Shown piece after piece: positions 45,451 through 55,110 of a stretch of DNA of 64,000 nucleotides; the stretch's first letter is position 1; each line of letters opens with the position of its first letter. Under the pieces are notes generated by a model that saw only the letters and a program-made list of their open reading frames with translations, was not told the origin of the DNA and did not search any database. This DNA comes from Myxococcota bacterium (GTDB taxonomy: Bacteria; Myxococcota; XYA12-FULL-58-9; JALHOP01). The stretch covers positions 124,001-188,000 of the forward strand of contig JALHOP010000004.1 of the NCBI GenBank assembly GCA_022842935.1, read 5' to 3'. The position numbers and the translations under genes were made by a program.

Positions 45451-48027
45451 TTAGGCGTCCCGGCGCATGGTGCGCATGACCGACTTGCCCTTGGTGCGCG
45501 CAATCCGCGCTTCCGCGCCGACCTGCTCGCCCTGGGCGATGGTGCGGTAGGCGCCGACGACGGACGCCCAGGCCTTGCGAGCCTCTTCGCTCAGCTCGGA
45601 CCCAGCCACGATCTTCTCCAGCTCTTCGGCCAACTGTTTTGCCATTTTCGCGCAAGCGGGCGCTTCCGTCGGGCCGCCTCCACCGAGCAGCGCCGCGAGG
45701 GGATTCGCCTCTGCCTGCTCACGGAAGATTGGCTCTCCGTTGGCCTTCATGAACTGGCCAACTGTAATCGCGTACGGGATACGGCCGCCTTCGGTCTCGA
45801 GGCCGTCCGCGAAGACGAGCTTTGCAATCTCACTGGTGACGATGCGCATGCGCTCCGTTTGCTTGGCGATCGCCTTCTCGGCGTGCGCATCCTCGAGGAC
45901 CTTCAAGATCTCCTCGGGCTCTTCGGCCGCCTTGTCTCGAGCACTTCCATGCTGGAAGTCGGCATGGGCGTCTTCGCGGCGGTTGATCTCGCTCTCGACT
46001 GCGTGCGCGGCGCCGAGGAGACGAATGCGCGCTGGCTGGTTCGCAAACGCCCAGACGGCCTGCGTTTCCTTGCGCTCCGCGTGCCGGTAGTTGCCCAGGG
46101 CGCGCAAGATGCGCGTCGGGTGCGTTGTCGCGGTAGCGAACTGCGCGTGACTGATGGCGCCACCTTCTTCCGAATAGTGGAGCCTCTCTTTTGCCTCGCC
46201 GCGATGGTCGCGCTTGTACGACTCCATGAGAGCCGCGCGGCGCTCTTCGGGCGAGCCCTTGCCGGCCGTGCGCGCGACGATGTCGAACGTCATGGCCATC
46301 CAGCGCGGGGCGTCGGGTCCGAGGATGCGCATGGCGCCGTAGTCGGCGGTCGACTCGCCGAGTCGCGTGAACATCTGGAAGAACGCGCCAAGCGCACTCG
46401 CCGACGCCTTGGCTTCGGCTTCTTGCTCGGGCGTGAGCTTTGCGCCGCTTGCGCGAAGCGTATTGAGTCTGAGCTGGGTGGCCACCGCCTTTTCGACGTT
46501 GAACTCGGCGTTGAGCTCGGGGTGGCTCGCGACCTTCAGCCGCAGGTCGTTATGGGCGTCGTTCGTGAGGAACTTCTGGATGTCGCCGTCGCCCAAGACC
46601 TTCGAGGCGAGATCGACGCGCTCGGCGATGGCGCCGCAGCTCGAGCACAGGCAGCCACCCTCGTGCAGGCTCGCGTCGCTGTCGAGCGAGACACCGAGCA
46701 AGACCGCCAGGAGGTACTGGTTGAGCACCGCGCCTTCGAAGATGTGCATGAGCTCATGCGCGAAGACGACTTCGACCAGGCGCTCGCCAGAGATTTCCTT
46801 GGCGCCGGGCGCGTCCGCGTCGCAGAACTCGTCGTTCGCGTCGACGTGGAATTTGATCCAGTCCTGTTTGGCGCCGTCCCAGACGATGTCCTGCAGATAG
46901 CTGAAGTAGGTGATGTGCGGGTTTTCGATGTCCACCGAGGACACCCAGGCATTGAGGACGTCCTGGGCGACGCGCGTCACGCTCGGGCTGCCAGCGCCCA
47001 TGCGCTCGGCCACGCTCTGGGCGGTCTTGTAGACGGCCTGCAGCTGCTTGTCGTTGACGTTCGCTGCGTTGGCGGCCGAGATCTCGGTGTAGTTCGCCTT
47101 TTGCGCGCGGCGGGTGCTGATGTTGTAGCGACCGATCAGCTCGATGAGGATCGGCTTGAGGATCTGCGTCAGAGGACTCTGCTCGACCGCGGTGAGCAGC
47201 TTCTGGTACTTGCCCGGCCGGAACGTCTCGGGGCGGTAGGCGATGCGCGCGATGTCGGCCTTGTCAGCGACCTCGCGGTAGAGCGCTTCGAGCTGGGCCT
47301 CGGTCTTGCCGCCGATCGGCCTGGTGCTTTCACGTTCGAGCTGAGCACGTCGGGCAGCGATCTGCTCGGGCGTCGCTTGCGACGTCGCGCCGCCGGGGGC
47401 GAGCTTGGCTTGGAGGATCGCCTTGAGCTCGTCGTTGACCTCGCCCGCTTTGATCGACGCCACAATGGCGCTCGCCGTTTCGCGCGGTAGGATGAAGGTG
47501 CCGTCGCCCGCAGGCTGCTGGCTCGCAAGCGCCGCCCAGAGGCCGGCGAATGTCTGCAGCGTCGAGGGGCCCGCGATGCCGTTCTTGAAGGCCTCGATGA
47601 GGGCAGCTTTGTCGGCCTTCTGCTCCGGGGTCTTCGCGGCAAGGTCGGACTCGAGGGCAACCACCGCGCCTGTCACCATGGCGCTGAGCAAATATGCGTT
47701 CTTGTAGATCGCGCCGCCCGCAAGAGGCGCGGTCAAGACCTCGGCGAACGCCGTCGCGGTTGCGTTGTACCCGCTAGGCTGGGTGGCCGGAGCCAAGCTT
47801 GCCACCTCGGCAGCGAGGTCATCCGCGAGCTTCGGCGCCTTGTCACCGAAGACCCCGGTCGTGAGGATTTGCTTGAGATCGCGGTAAACGACCTCGGGGC
47901 GGACGGCGCTACGGATCTCGGCCGGAGCACCCGCCAGAGCCTGTTCCACCGTCTTTTTGGTGAGAGGCTGCGGGGCACTTGCGATGGCATCGAAGGGGTT
48001 ACTATTGGCCGAGATGACTGAGGTCAC
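45451..48027 (-). CDS. Large predicted zinc metalloprotease of unrecognised family
   Basis: GTG 48027 has GGGAG seven bases upstream; the product is 858 residues. The metal motif is His424-Glu-Leu-Met-His428 followed by IFEGA, and Glu558-Ser-Thr-Ala-Asp562 (GESTADYGA) fits the ExxxD motif that supplies the third ligand in gluzincins. Three cysteines (459, 461, 464) in GGCLCSSCG follow the active site. The rest is mostly helical and Ala-rich, with a Lys/Arg C-terminus. There is no clear signal peptide. It is divergent from yajC and may share the intergenic promoter region. Substrate unknown. Confidence 0.75.
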   Translation of the reverse strand: MTSVISANSNPFDAIASAPQPLTKKTVEQALAGAPAEIRSAVRPEVVYRDLKQILTTGVFGDKAPKLADDLAAEVASLAPATQPSGYNATATAFAEVLTAPLAGGAIYKNAYLLSAMVTGAVVALESDLAAKTPEQKADKAALIEAFKNGIAGPSTLQTFAGLWAALASQQPAGDGTFILPRETASAIVASIKAGEVNDELKAILQAKLAPGGATSQATPEQIAARRAQLERESTRPIGGKTEAQLEALYREVADKADIARIAYRPETFRPGKYQKLLTAVEQSPLTQILKPILIELIGRYNISTRRAQKANYTEISAANAANVNDKQLQAVYKTAQSVAERMGAGSPSVTRVAQDVLNAWVSSVDIENPHITYFSYLQDIVWDGAKQDWIKFHVDANDEFCDADAPGAKEISGERLVEVVFAHELMHIFEGAVLNQYLLAVLLGVSLDSDASLHEGGCLCSSCGAIAERVDLASKVLGDGDIQKFLTNDAHNDLRLKVASHPELNAEFNVEKAVATQLRLNTLRASGAKLTPEQEAEAKASASALGAFFQMFTRLGESTADYGAMRILGPDAPRWMAMTFDIVARTAGKGSPEERRAALMESYKRDHRGEAKERLHYSEEGGAISHAQFATATTHPTRILRALGNYRHAERKETQAVWAFANQPARIRLLGAAHAVESEINRREDAHADFQHGSARDKAAEEPEEILKVLEDAHAEKAIAKQTERMRIVTSEIAKLVFADGLETEGGRIPYAITVGQFMKANGEPIFREQAEANPLAALLGGGGPTEAPACAKMAKQLAEELEKIVAGSELSEEARKAWASVVGAYRTIAQGEQVGAEARIARTKGKSVMRTMRRDA

Positions 48028-48172
48028 TACTGAACTCCCGGTGCGGATTGGCGCGAAAGTAGGTATCGGGCGCCCTTGGCCCGGGTTGCTTCGCAAAGTA
48101 CGTCCACGACGTCATATAAGCGCCCAAGTTGGCTGGATTTTGCGGGGAGCGGTTGCTTGGTGAGAGGCGCCT

Positions 48173-48583
48173 GTGCTACGCCGCGCCCGCATGCTTCCGC
48201 ACCTTTATAGCCAGATGTTGGTCGCCCAAGCCGCGGGCGGCCAAATGAGCCAGATCTCGAGCTTCGTCATGATCGGGCTCATGTTCGCGGTCGTTTATTT
48301 CCTGCTCATCCGCCCGGCCAACAAGCAGCGCCGCGAGCACGCCGAGCTGCTCACCGCCTTGAAGAAGGACGACGAGATCGTCACCAGCGGCGGCATGTGG
48401 GGCAAGATCATCGCCTTGGACGACAAAGTCGCGACCATCGAGATCGCCGACAAGGTCAAGGTCAAGATGCTTCGTGACCGCATCAGCGGACGCTGGCCCT
48501 CTGCGGCCCCAGCGGCTGACAAAGCCAGTAAGGCAGAGAAGCTCGAGAAGACCGACAGCAAGACCGCGGAGGCCGCGCGATGA
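48173..48583 (+). CDS. yajC: Preprotein translocase subunit YajC
   Basis: A small single-span membrane protein of the SecDF-YajC complex. The membrane segment is near residues 31-47 (MIGLMFAVVYFLLIRPANKQ) and DDEIVTSGGMWGKI is conserved. GTG 48173 has GAGAGG five bases upstream; ATG 48191 is an alternative start. The last 30 residues are an Ala/Lys/Glu-rich tail. TATAAG at 48115-48120 may be a -10 box. It overlaps secD by four bases. Confidence 0.95.
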   Translation: MLRRARMLPHLYSQMLVAQAAGGQMSQISSFVMIGLMFAVVYFLLIRPANKQRREHAELLTALKKDDEIVTSGGMWGKIIALDDKVATIEIADKVKVKMLRDRISGRWPSAAPAADKASKAEKLEKTDSKTAEAAR

Positions 48584-50367
48584 ATAGCAACTGGGTGCTT
48601 CGTCTCATCCTCGTCGTTTCCGTGATCGGCGCAGCGGCGTACATGCTCTATCCTTCGGTCGAGTATTACGGCCGCGCGACCCAAGAGCAGAAGGACGACC
48701 GCGACGTCTTCTGCAAGTCGCTGCCGGTCTGGTCGCACTGCAAGATCTTCAACCTGGGCCTCGACCTTCAAGGTGGGGTGCATCTGGTCATGAGCGTGCG
48801 TGTCGAGAAGGCCATCGAGCAACGCCTCGACCGTGTTGCCGACGCGCTGCGCGAAGGCCTCAAGAAGGACAGCATCGCCTTCACCAAGCTCGATCGCCCG
48901 CGTGACCAGAGTGAGCTCGTGCTCGAGCTGGCTCCCGACGCCAATGTCGAGAGCGCTCGCACGCTGCTCGCGCGTGACTTCACGGTCCTCAACATCGCAA
49001 GCCGCGATGGCGCGACTCTGCATCTCGAGCTCGTGCCGCAAGAGGCCGAGGCTGTCCGCACCAACGCCGTCGATCAGGCGATCAACGTCATCCGCAACCG
49101 CGCCGACAAGCTGGGCGTCACCGAGCCCCAGATCGCCAAGCGCGGCCAGGACAGCATCTTGGTTCAGCTTCCCGGCGTGAAAGATCCCGAGCGCGCGATT
49201 GATGTCATCGGCCGCACCGCACAGCTCGAGTTCAAGATCGTCGATACCGAAGCGACAGCCGTGTTCGACAACATCACCGACTTGCCGGCGGGCGTCGTCA
49301 AGCGGGAAGATCTCCTCGAGGGCCCGAACGGCCAGAGCCTACGCGAAGTCTACTTCGAGTTGCCTGCGTCCGAGCGTGGCGCGGTGAAGGAGCTGCTCAG
49401 CTCGAAGATCCCGCAGACCCGCGACATCGCCTTCGGCCGAATCGGCGAAAAGCGGGGCGCCGCCTCGCAGCGCAACGAGACCTTCCGGACGTACGTTCTC
49501 GACGCTCGCGCTGGTATCACGGGCGACTACCTCATCAACGCCACCGTCCAGCAGGACCAAGAGGTTCGTTCGCGGCATCACGTCGGGATCGAATTCGATC
49601 CCGAGGGCGCCAAGGTGTTCGAGAAGCTGACCGCCGAAAACGTCAAGCGCCGTATGGCCATCGTGCTGGACGGTAACGTCAACAGCGCGCCGTCCATCAG
49701 CGAGAAAATCGGTGGCGGTCACGCCCGCATCACCCTGGGCTCGGGCGACCCGCGTTACGAGCTCGAGGAAGCCAAGAACCTCGCTTTGGTCTTGAAGTCG
49801 GGTGCGCTGCCGGCTCCGGTCGAGGTTTCGGAGAAGCGCCAGGTCGGTCGCACCTTGGGCGACCAGGCCGTCCACGACGGTAGCATCGCCATCATCGTTG
49901 GCACCGTCTTCCTCGTCATCTTCATGCTGTTCTATTACCGGTTGTCGGGCGTCATCGCGGACCTCGCGTTGGTGCTCAACATCGTCCTCTTGATGGCGGT
50001 GCTATCGCTCTTCGAGGCGACTCTGACCCTGCCGGGCATGGCGGGCATCGTCCTCACCGTCGGTATGGCGGTCGACTCCAACGTGCTCATCTTCGAGCGC
50101 ATCCGCGATGAGCTCGCCGCCGGCAAACCCGTGCGCGCGGCGGTGGATGCCGGTTATCAGAAGGCGTTCAGCAGCATCTTCGACTCGAACGTCACTACGC
50201 TCATCTCGGGTGTCGTGCTCATGCAATACGGCACCGGTCCGGTGAGAGGCTTTGCGGTGTCGCTCATCGTTGGCATCGTGTGCTCGCTGTTCACCGCAGT
50301 TGTTTTCACCCGGGTCATCTTCGATTTCTTCATCAACCGCCGCCGCGTGCAGACGCTGAGCATCTGA
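48580..50367 (+). CDS. secD: Protein translocase subunit SecD
   Basis: SecD uses the proton gradient to drive late steps of export. The 595-residue protein has an N-terminal membrane segment, the LGLDLQGGVHLVM motif (about 60-72), a large periplasmic domain, and five C-terminal segments with MAGIVLTVGMAVDSNVLIFERIRDE. The start overlaps yajC, and secF follows 11 bases after the stop. Confidence 0.98.
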   Translation: MNSNWVLRLILVVSVIGAAAYMLYPSVEYYGRATQEQKDDRDVFCKSLPVWSHCKIFNLGLDLQGGVHLVMSVRVEKAIEQRLDRVADALREGLKKDSIAFTKLDRPRDQSELVLELAPDANVESARTLLARDFTVLNIASRDGATLHLELVPQEAEAVRTNAVDQAINVIRNRADKLGVTEPQIAKRGQDSILVQLPGVKDPERAIDVIGRTAQLEFKIVDTEATAVFDNITDLPAGVVKREDLLEGPNGQSLREVYFELPASERGAVKELLSSKIPQTRDIAFGRIGEKRGAASQRNETFRTYVLDARAGITGDYLINATVQQDQEVRSRHHVGIEFDPEGAKVFEKLTAENVKRRMAIVLDGNVNSAPSISEKIGGGHARITLGSGDPRYELEEAKNLALVLKSGALPAPVEVSEKRQVGRTLGDQAVHDGSIAIIVGTVFLVIFMLFYYRLSGVIADLALVLNIVLLMAVLSLFEATLTLPGMAGIVLTVGMAVDSNVLIFERIRDELAAGKPVRAAVDAGYQKAFSSIFDSNVTTLISGVVLMQYGTGPVRGFAVSLIVGIVCSLFTAVVFTRVIFDFFINRRRVQTLSI

Positions 50368-50378
50368 CGAGGTAACCC

Positions 50379-51578
50379 ATGCGTTTGCTAGCCAAGCAGC
50401 CCACCGTCCAATGGATGTCGTTGAACCGGATCTACGTCGCGATTTCCGCCGCGATGTTGGTCATCAGCGTCGTGTCCTTGCTTACGCGCGGCATGAACTT
50501 CGGTATCGACTTCGCCGGTGGCTATGAGCTCCAGGTAAAGTTCGACAAAACCGTCGAAGAAGAGAAGGTCCAGAAGGTCGTCGAGTCGTTGGACCTTGGC
50601 GATTCACGCGTCCAGCGTTACGGCGATGCGTCGTCCAACGAGTTCTTGGTCCTGGTTCGCCAGGAGAGCGCCCTGACGTCCGAGCAGCGCACCAAGCTCA
50701 AGCACGAGATGGAAGGTCTCGCGGGGGGCGAGGCGGGTGTTGGCAACTTCTCCGTCGCCGAGAGCGGTGAGAACATCATCGTCGGCTTTACCAAGCCGGT
50801 CACCGAAGAACAGGTGAGGGGAGTGCTCGCGACGTACGCTCTCGAGGTCAAGCGTTTTAACGCCGGTGAGCGCGCCGACCGCCCCGAATACGTCGTCGAG
50901 CTCGTTTCGGTCGCCGACAAGGTTCAGGCCGCCCTCATGAAGGCCTTCTCGCTGCCCGCTGACTACCAACTGGTTCAGCGCACCGAGTTCGTTGGTCCCC
51001 AGGTCGGCGCGCAGCTGCGTAACCAGGGCATCCTCGCGGTCATCTACTCGATGATCTTCATCCTTTTCTACATCGCGTTGCGCTTCGACTTCTTCTTCGC
51101 GCCGGGTGCCGTGATCACGCTGTTCCACGACACCATCATCATTCTGGGGTTCTTCTCGGTGTTTCAGATCGAGTTCAACCTGCCTATCGTCGCGGCGATC
51201 CTCACGCTCATGGGCTATTCGCTCAACGACACGATCGTCATCTTCGACCGCGTGCGCGAGAACATGGTCCGCTTGCGTGGACGCGACCTGAAGTCCCTGG
51301 TCGACACATCGATCAACGAGACCCTGGCGCGGACCCTCATCACGGCGTTTTCGACGCTCGCGGTCGTGCTCGCCATCCTGATCTTCGGCGGCTCGGTGAC
51401 GCGCGATTTCGCGCTCTGCATGACCGTCGGCATCGTCTTGGGGAGCTATTCGACCATCGCCGTCTCGGCGCCGTTCTACGTGCTGCTGCGTGACAAGCTC
51501 AAAGGGCAGAGCCCCGCCAAGAAAGATGCTCCCTCGAAGCCCTCCGTGAACGGTGGCCAGGCGGCGGCGTCACTCTGA
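50379..51578 (+). CDS. secF: Protein translocase subunit SecF
   Basis: SecF partners SecD. The 399-residue product has GMNFGIDFAGGYELQV near residues 29-44 and the conserved membrane motif TLMGYSLNDTIVIFDRVREN near residue 275. Six membrane segments are expected. The C-terminus is Lys/Pro-rich. It is longer than the E. coli protein (323) because the periplasmic domain is larger. Confidence 0.98.
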   Translation: MRLLAKQPTVQWMSLNRIYVAISAAMLVISVVSLLTRGMNFGIDFAGGYELQVKFDKTVEEEKVQKVVESLDLGDSRVQRYGDASSNEFLVLVRQESALTSEQRTKLKHEMEGLAGGEAGVGNFSVAESGENIIVGFTKPVTEEQVRGVLATYALEVKRFNAGERADRPEYVVELVSVADKVQAALMKAFSLPADYQLVQRTEFVGPQVGAQLRNQGILAVIYSMIFILFYIALRFDFFFAPGAVITLFHDTIIILGFFSVFQIEFNLPIVAAILTLMGYSLNDTIVIFDRVRENMVRLRGRDLKSLVDTSINETLARTLITAFSTLAVVLAILIFGGSVTRDFALCMTVGIVLGSYSTIAVSAPFYVLLRDKLKGQSPAKKDAPSKPSVNGGQAAASL

Positions 51579-51718
51579 TTCTTCGCTTGAATCCGGCGCG
51601 ATAGGCGGTCGAAGCGTGGGGGATACACACCCACGATGTGGTCGTTTACCCTCAGACATCCCTCACCGGCGCTGACGTTGCCGTTGTAGTTCCGCGTGCT
51701 TAGGCGAGAGTGCCAACT

Positions 51719-51734
51719 TGGCACACTGTTCGCT
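51719..51734 (+). promoter_or_regulatory. Sigma-54 type -24/-12 promoter candidate
   Basis: TTGGCACACTGTTCGC carries GG at 51720-51721 and GC at 51732-51733 with exactly ten bases between, as in YTGGCACGN4TTGCW. Two mismatches occur (A for G after CAC, TC for TT). The odd palindrome GTGCCAA-C-TTGGCAC (51710-51724) overlaps the -24 element. Transcription would begin near 51745, 32 bases before the gene. A leader hairpin GTGCCG/CGGCAC (51748-51765) lies next to the ribosome-binding site GAGG. Confidence 0.4.
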
Positions 51735-51776
51735 TGAGCGGACCTTCGTGCCGCACTTTCGGCACCGAGGTCCACG

Positions 51777-53408
51777 ATGCGCCTCACGCTGGTGATAGTG
51801 TCTGCGCTTTCGGTCGCTTGTTCGGGCACGATCAGTGACCCGCTCGGGGATGTTTCGCCGTCCGCGATCGACGCGGCGTTGTGCAATGGCCCGGCTGACC
51901 CGGGCCGTGTCACGATGCGCCGTCTATCGCGCATCGAGTACCGCAACACCTTGCGTGACTTGCTCGGCGACGACGTGGACCGCATCGCGTCCCTCCCCGC
52001 CGACGACCGAGCTTTGGGCTTCGACGCCATCGGGGACGTCTTGAGCACCTCGATCAATCACCTCGCCGCGTACGTCGACAACGGATTCGATGCGGCGACG
52101 CGGGCGATGGCGCGCGACAGAGCGAGGGCCGCGGGCACGCCTGCGCGACTTCTCACCTGCGCTCCGAATGACCAGAACGACGTGGCGTGTTACCGCGCCA
52201 TCGTCCACTCCTTTGCCAAGAGAGCATTCCGTCGACCCTTGACTGACGCGGAGAAGGCAAGTCTTGACTCCGCTTTCACGGATACGCGCGCCGATGGTGA
52301 CGATTTCGACGCCGCGGTTCAGATTGGCGTCGCCACCGTCCTGTCATCGCCGAGCTTCGTTTTCCGCGTCGAGGCACAGTCGGGCGCCGCGGATTCGATC
52401 GAGAACATCGGACCGTTCGAGCTCGCGACGCGCTTGTCGTATTTCCTGTGGAGCAGCACGCCCGACGATGTCCTGCTCGCCGCTGCGGAGAACGGTTCAC
52501 TCGCCACTCCCACTGTGCTGGCTGCCGAGGCCCAGCGAATGCTCGCGGATCCTCGTGCCCAGAGCCTCGTCGACCATTTTGCTGCTCAGTGGCTGGGCCT
52601 TGGGTTGCTCACCGACGCGGACCCCAACGTAGCGAGTTTCGACGAAGAGCTGCGTGCAGCGATGGCGGGCGAGACCAAGGCGCTTTTCAGGTATGCGCTC
52701 GAGCATAACGCGCCGATCACCGATCTCTTCGACGCTGCGTACACGTTCGTTAACGGTCGCTTGGCCGAGCACTACGGGCTCCGTGGGGTTAGTGGGGACC
52801 ACTTCCAGCGGATCACGCTTCCACCGGGTCGCGTGCCCGGAGTGCTCGGCCATGCGAGCTACCTGACCGGCACCTCACACCCGGAGACGACCTCTCCCGT
52901 GAAGCGCGGCAAGTTCGTGCTCGACGAAGTGCTGTGTGTGGCTCCCGGCGCACCGCCGGCCGACGTCGCCGAGCGCGCTGGCCACGTCGACCCGAATGCA
53001 CCTAAGCGTGAGCAGCTTGCGCAGCACCTTGCCGATCCGACTTGCGCGAGCTGCCATGTGCTGATGGACCCGATCGGGCTCGCCTTCGAGGGCTTCGACA
53101 ACGTTGGCATCCCGCGCGCCAGGGACGAGAAGGGTAACACGGTCGATGTCGCAGCCGAGCTCCCAGGAGGAGAGGTCTACGCCGGTCCGGTACAGCTCGC
53201 GGAGGCCCTGGCGGCGAAGCCCGAGACGGTGGCCTGCGCGGTCCAGAAGATCGCGACGTTCGCCCTAGGGCGAGCCGTGAAGCGCGCCGACCGCTGCTCG
53301 CTCGAGGCGGTGGCGGAGCAGGCCTCAACGAGCGGGTACGGGTTGACCGACCTCGTCGTGGCCATGGCCACAAGTCGTCCTTTCACCTCACGCCAGAGCA
53401 CGCAGTAG
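51777..53408 (+). CDS. DUF1592-family lipoprotein with heme-binding motif
   Basis: Lipobox SVACSG with Cys15. The order of domains is that of the DUF1587/1595/1592/1588/1585 set: RLSRIEYRNTLRDLLG near residue 48, AFRRPLTDAEKASL near 150, LSYFLWSSTPDD near 220, then CASCHVLMDPIG at 423-434 and the C-terminal ALGRAVKRADRC. Cys423-Ala-Ser-Cys426-His427 is a c-type heme motif. The partner DUF1552 gene follows 10 bases later. The pair occurs together in planctomycetes and myxobacteria; the substrate is not known. Confidence 0.9.
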   Translation: MRLTLVIVSALSVACSGTISDPLGDVSPSAIDAALCNGPADPGRVTMRRLSRIEYRNTLRDLLGDDVDRIASLPADDRALGFDAIGDVLSTSINHLAAYVDNGFDAATRAMARDRARAAGTPARLLTCAPNDQNDVACYRAIVHSFAKRAFRRPLTDAEKASLDSAFTDTRADGDDFDAAVQIGVATVLSSPSFVFRVEAQSGAADSIENIGPFELATRLSYFLWSSTPDDVLLAAAENGSLATPTVLAAEAQRMLADPRAQSLVDHFAAQWLGLGLLTDADPNVASFDEELRAAMAGETKALFRYALEHNAPITDLFDAAYTFVNGRLAEHYGLRGVSGDHFQRITLPPGRVPGVLGHASYLTGTSHPETTSPVKRGKFVLDEVLCVAPGAPPADVAERAGHVDPNAPKREQLAQHLADPTCASCHVLMDPIGLAFEGFDNVGIPRARDEKGNTVDVAAELPGGEVYAGPVQLAEALAAKPETVACAVQKIATFALGRAVKRADRCSLEAVAEQASTSGYGLTDLVVAMATSRPFTSRQSTQ

Positions 53409-53418
53409 GAGCTCTTCC

Positions 53419-54741
53419 ATGAAGCGATGGCAACTCTCGCGACGCACGTTTCTGCGCGGCACCGGAGCGATGCTGGCGTTGCCGCTCCTTGACGCGATGC
53501 TCCCGGCGGCCGCGAAGGCGCAGACCGCTCCGCCCCTCCGGTTCCTGTTCTACTACGTGCCCTGCGGCAAGCGCGTCGACAGCTGGACCCCAAGCAGCGC
53601 AAACGGCCTCACACTTTCTCCGACGCTGCAATCGCTGTCGAATGTGAAGAACCACATCAACGTGATCGCCAACCTCTACAACCACGGGGCATCCGCCCAG
53701 GCGTCCGGGGCCGGCGACCACGCACGCGGCACTGCGGCGTTTCTTACCTGCATGCACCCGAACAAGAGTGACACCGACATTCGCAACGGCGTGTCGGTCG
53801 ACCAGGTCATCGCGGCAAAATACCAAGGGCAGACCCAGATCCGTTCGATGCAGCTCGGGCTCGAAGCGGGGGGCAACTCGGGCAACTGTGATTCCGGCTA
53901 CGGCTGCGCCTACACCAACAACGTGTCCTGGGCGGATGCGACAACGCCGTTATCGAAGAAGACCGACGCGCTCGACGCCTTCGACGATTTCGTGCTCAAA
54001 GCCGACGAGAGCGCGCTTGCGCGAGCGCATGCACTTGGGCGACGGCAACGCGTCGTCGATCTGGTGCGCGAGGACACGAAGCGTCTCGAGAATCGGCTCG
54101 GCGTAAGGGACCGGCAGAAGCTCGACCAGTACATGACCAGCGTCGACGAGCTCGATACCCGGCTCACCACGCAGCGCGCCGATCTCGAGAACGGCGCCGT
54201 ATGCCAGGGGACGACTCCCGTCTCGGGCGGGGATACCTTGTCGCGCGTTCGCAACATGATCGACGTCATGGTGCTCGCGATGCAATGCGACGTGACCCGC
54301 GTCATCACCTACATGCGTGGTAATGGCGGCAGCGGGCGATCTGGCTTCACCCCGGGAGTCTCTGAGGGCCATCACTACCTCTCACACCACGAGAGCAACA
54401 GGTACAAGCTTGAACAGTACGCCAAGGTGAACGCCTGGGACGTGGCGCAGTTCGCCTACCTCGTTCAGCGCATGGCCGAGACCGATGACGGTCATGGCAA
54501 GCTCATCGACCACGTACTCGCGTTCTATTCCAGCGAGATCGGCGACGGGGATAGGCACAACCATGACCGCTTGCCGGTCGTCGTCGCGGGCCACGCCAAC
54601 GGACAGGTCCCCGGGGGGCGCTACATCGTCGCGCCGGACCGGACCCCAATCGCGAACTTGTTCGCGACGATGACGAACATGGTGGGGGCGGGGACACGCT
54701 TCGCGGATTCAACGGGCTTGCTCAGCGGTCTGGTTGCCTAG
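53419..54741 (+). CDS. DUF1552-family Tat-exported protein
   Basis: A twin-arginine signal is at residues 7-14 (SRRTFLRG), followed by a hydrophobic segment and an AQA-like cleavage region. The 440-residue protein has the DUF1552 core with FYYVPCGKRVDSWTP, RHNHDRLPVVVAGHANG and GHHYLSHHES. It likely folds in the cytoplasm and is exported, which suggests a cofactor. Co-transcribed with the DUF1592 heme lipoprotein. Confidence 0.9.
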   Translation: MKRWQLSRRTFLRGTGAMLALPLLDAMLPAAAKAQTAPPLRFLFYYVPCGKRVDSWTPSSANGLTLSPTLQSLSNVKNHINVIANLYNHGASAQASGAGDHARGTAAFLTCMHPNKSDTDIRNGVSVDQVIAAKYQGQTQIRSMQLGLEAGGNSGNCDSGYGCAYTNNVSWADATTPLSKKTDALDAFDDFVLKADESALARAHALGRRQRVVDLVREDTKRLENRLGVRDRQKLDQYMTSVDELDTRLTTQRADLENGAVCQGTTPVSGGDTLSRVRNMIDVMVLAMQCDVTRVITYMRGNGGSGRSGFTPGVSEGHHYLSHHESNRYKLEQYAKVNAWDVAQFAYLVQRMAETDDGHGKLIDHVLAFYSSEIGDGDRHNHDRLPVVVAGHANGQVPGGRYIVAPDRTPIANLFATMTNMVGAGTRFADSTGLLSGLVA

Positions 54742-55110
54742 GGTCGCAGCCGCTAAAACGGACTGTTCGCTTTTCCTCGCGAACCTCCCAACGATCGCGC
54801 AACGATCCTCCATGGACACACACCTGCGCATTTTTGTTTCGCGCACGCTCAAGAGGGGCTATGATTTCGCCGTCGGAGGTTTCGACTTCCGGCGCAGTCG
54901 CTATAGCGGTCAGCGGCAATCGCTGATCATGTGGCGACTGGTGGCGTGACGACCGGCAACCCTCGGCGGTTGGCTACTGCGAAGAACGGCCAGTCATCAC
55001 ACCACCACTCGGCACACGAGGCCTTGGGGTAACACCTCAAGCCTTGGGTGCAGTCTTACCTGCATAGCGCTCGGATCAGGCCCTGGCAACGACCAAAGTC
55101 GGGGCGCGTA
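54742..55110. other. Intergenic region, no gene recognised
   Basis: The 369 bases lie between convergent genes. A 71-codon plus-strand frame (54734-54949) lacks the codon bias of real genes. GCG-rich imperfect repeats near 54865-54930 could fold, but no stem reaches eight perfect pairs. No terminator with a T-run is evident. Confidence 0.45.

Noticed and set aside
45859-47490. 543-codon open frame on the plus strand
   Set aside because: Antisense to the metalloprotease gene, which has a good ribosome-binding site and motifs.
54734-54949. 71-codon plus-strand frame after the DUF1552 gene
   Set aside because: Codon use is unlike the real genes and the start overlaps the DUF1552 end.
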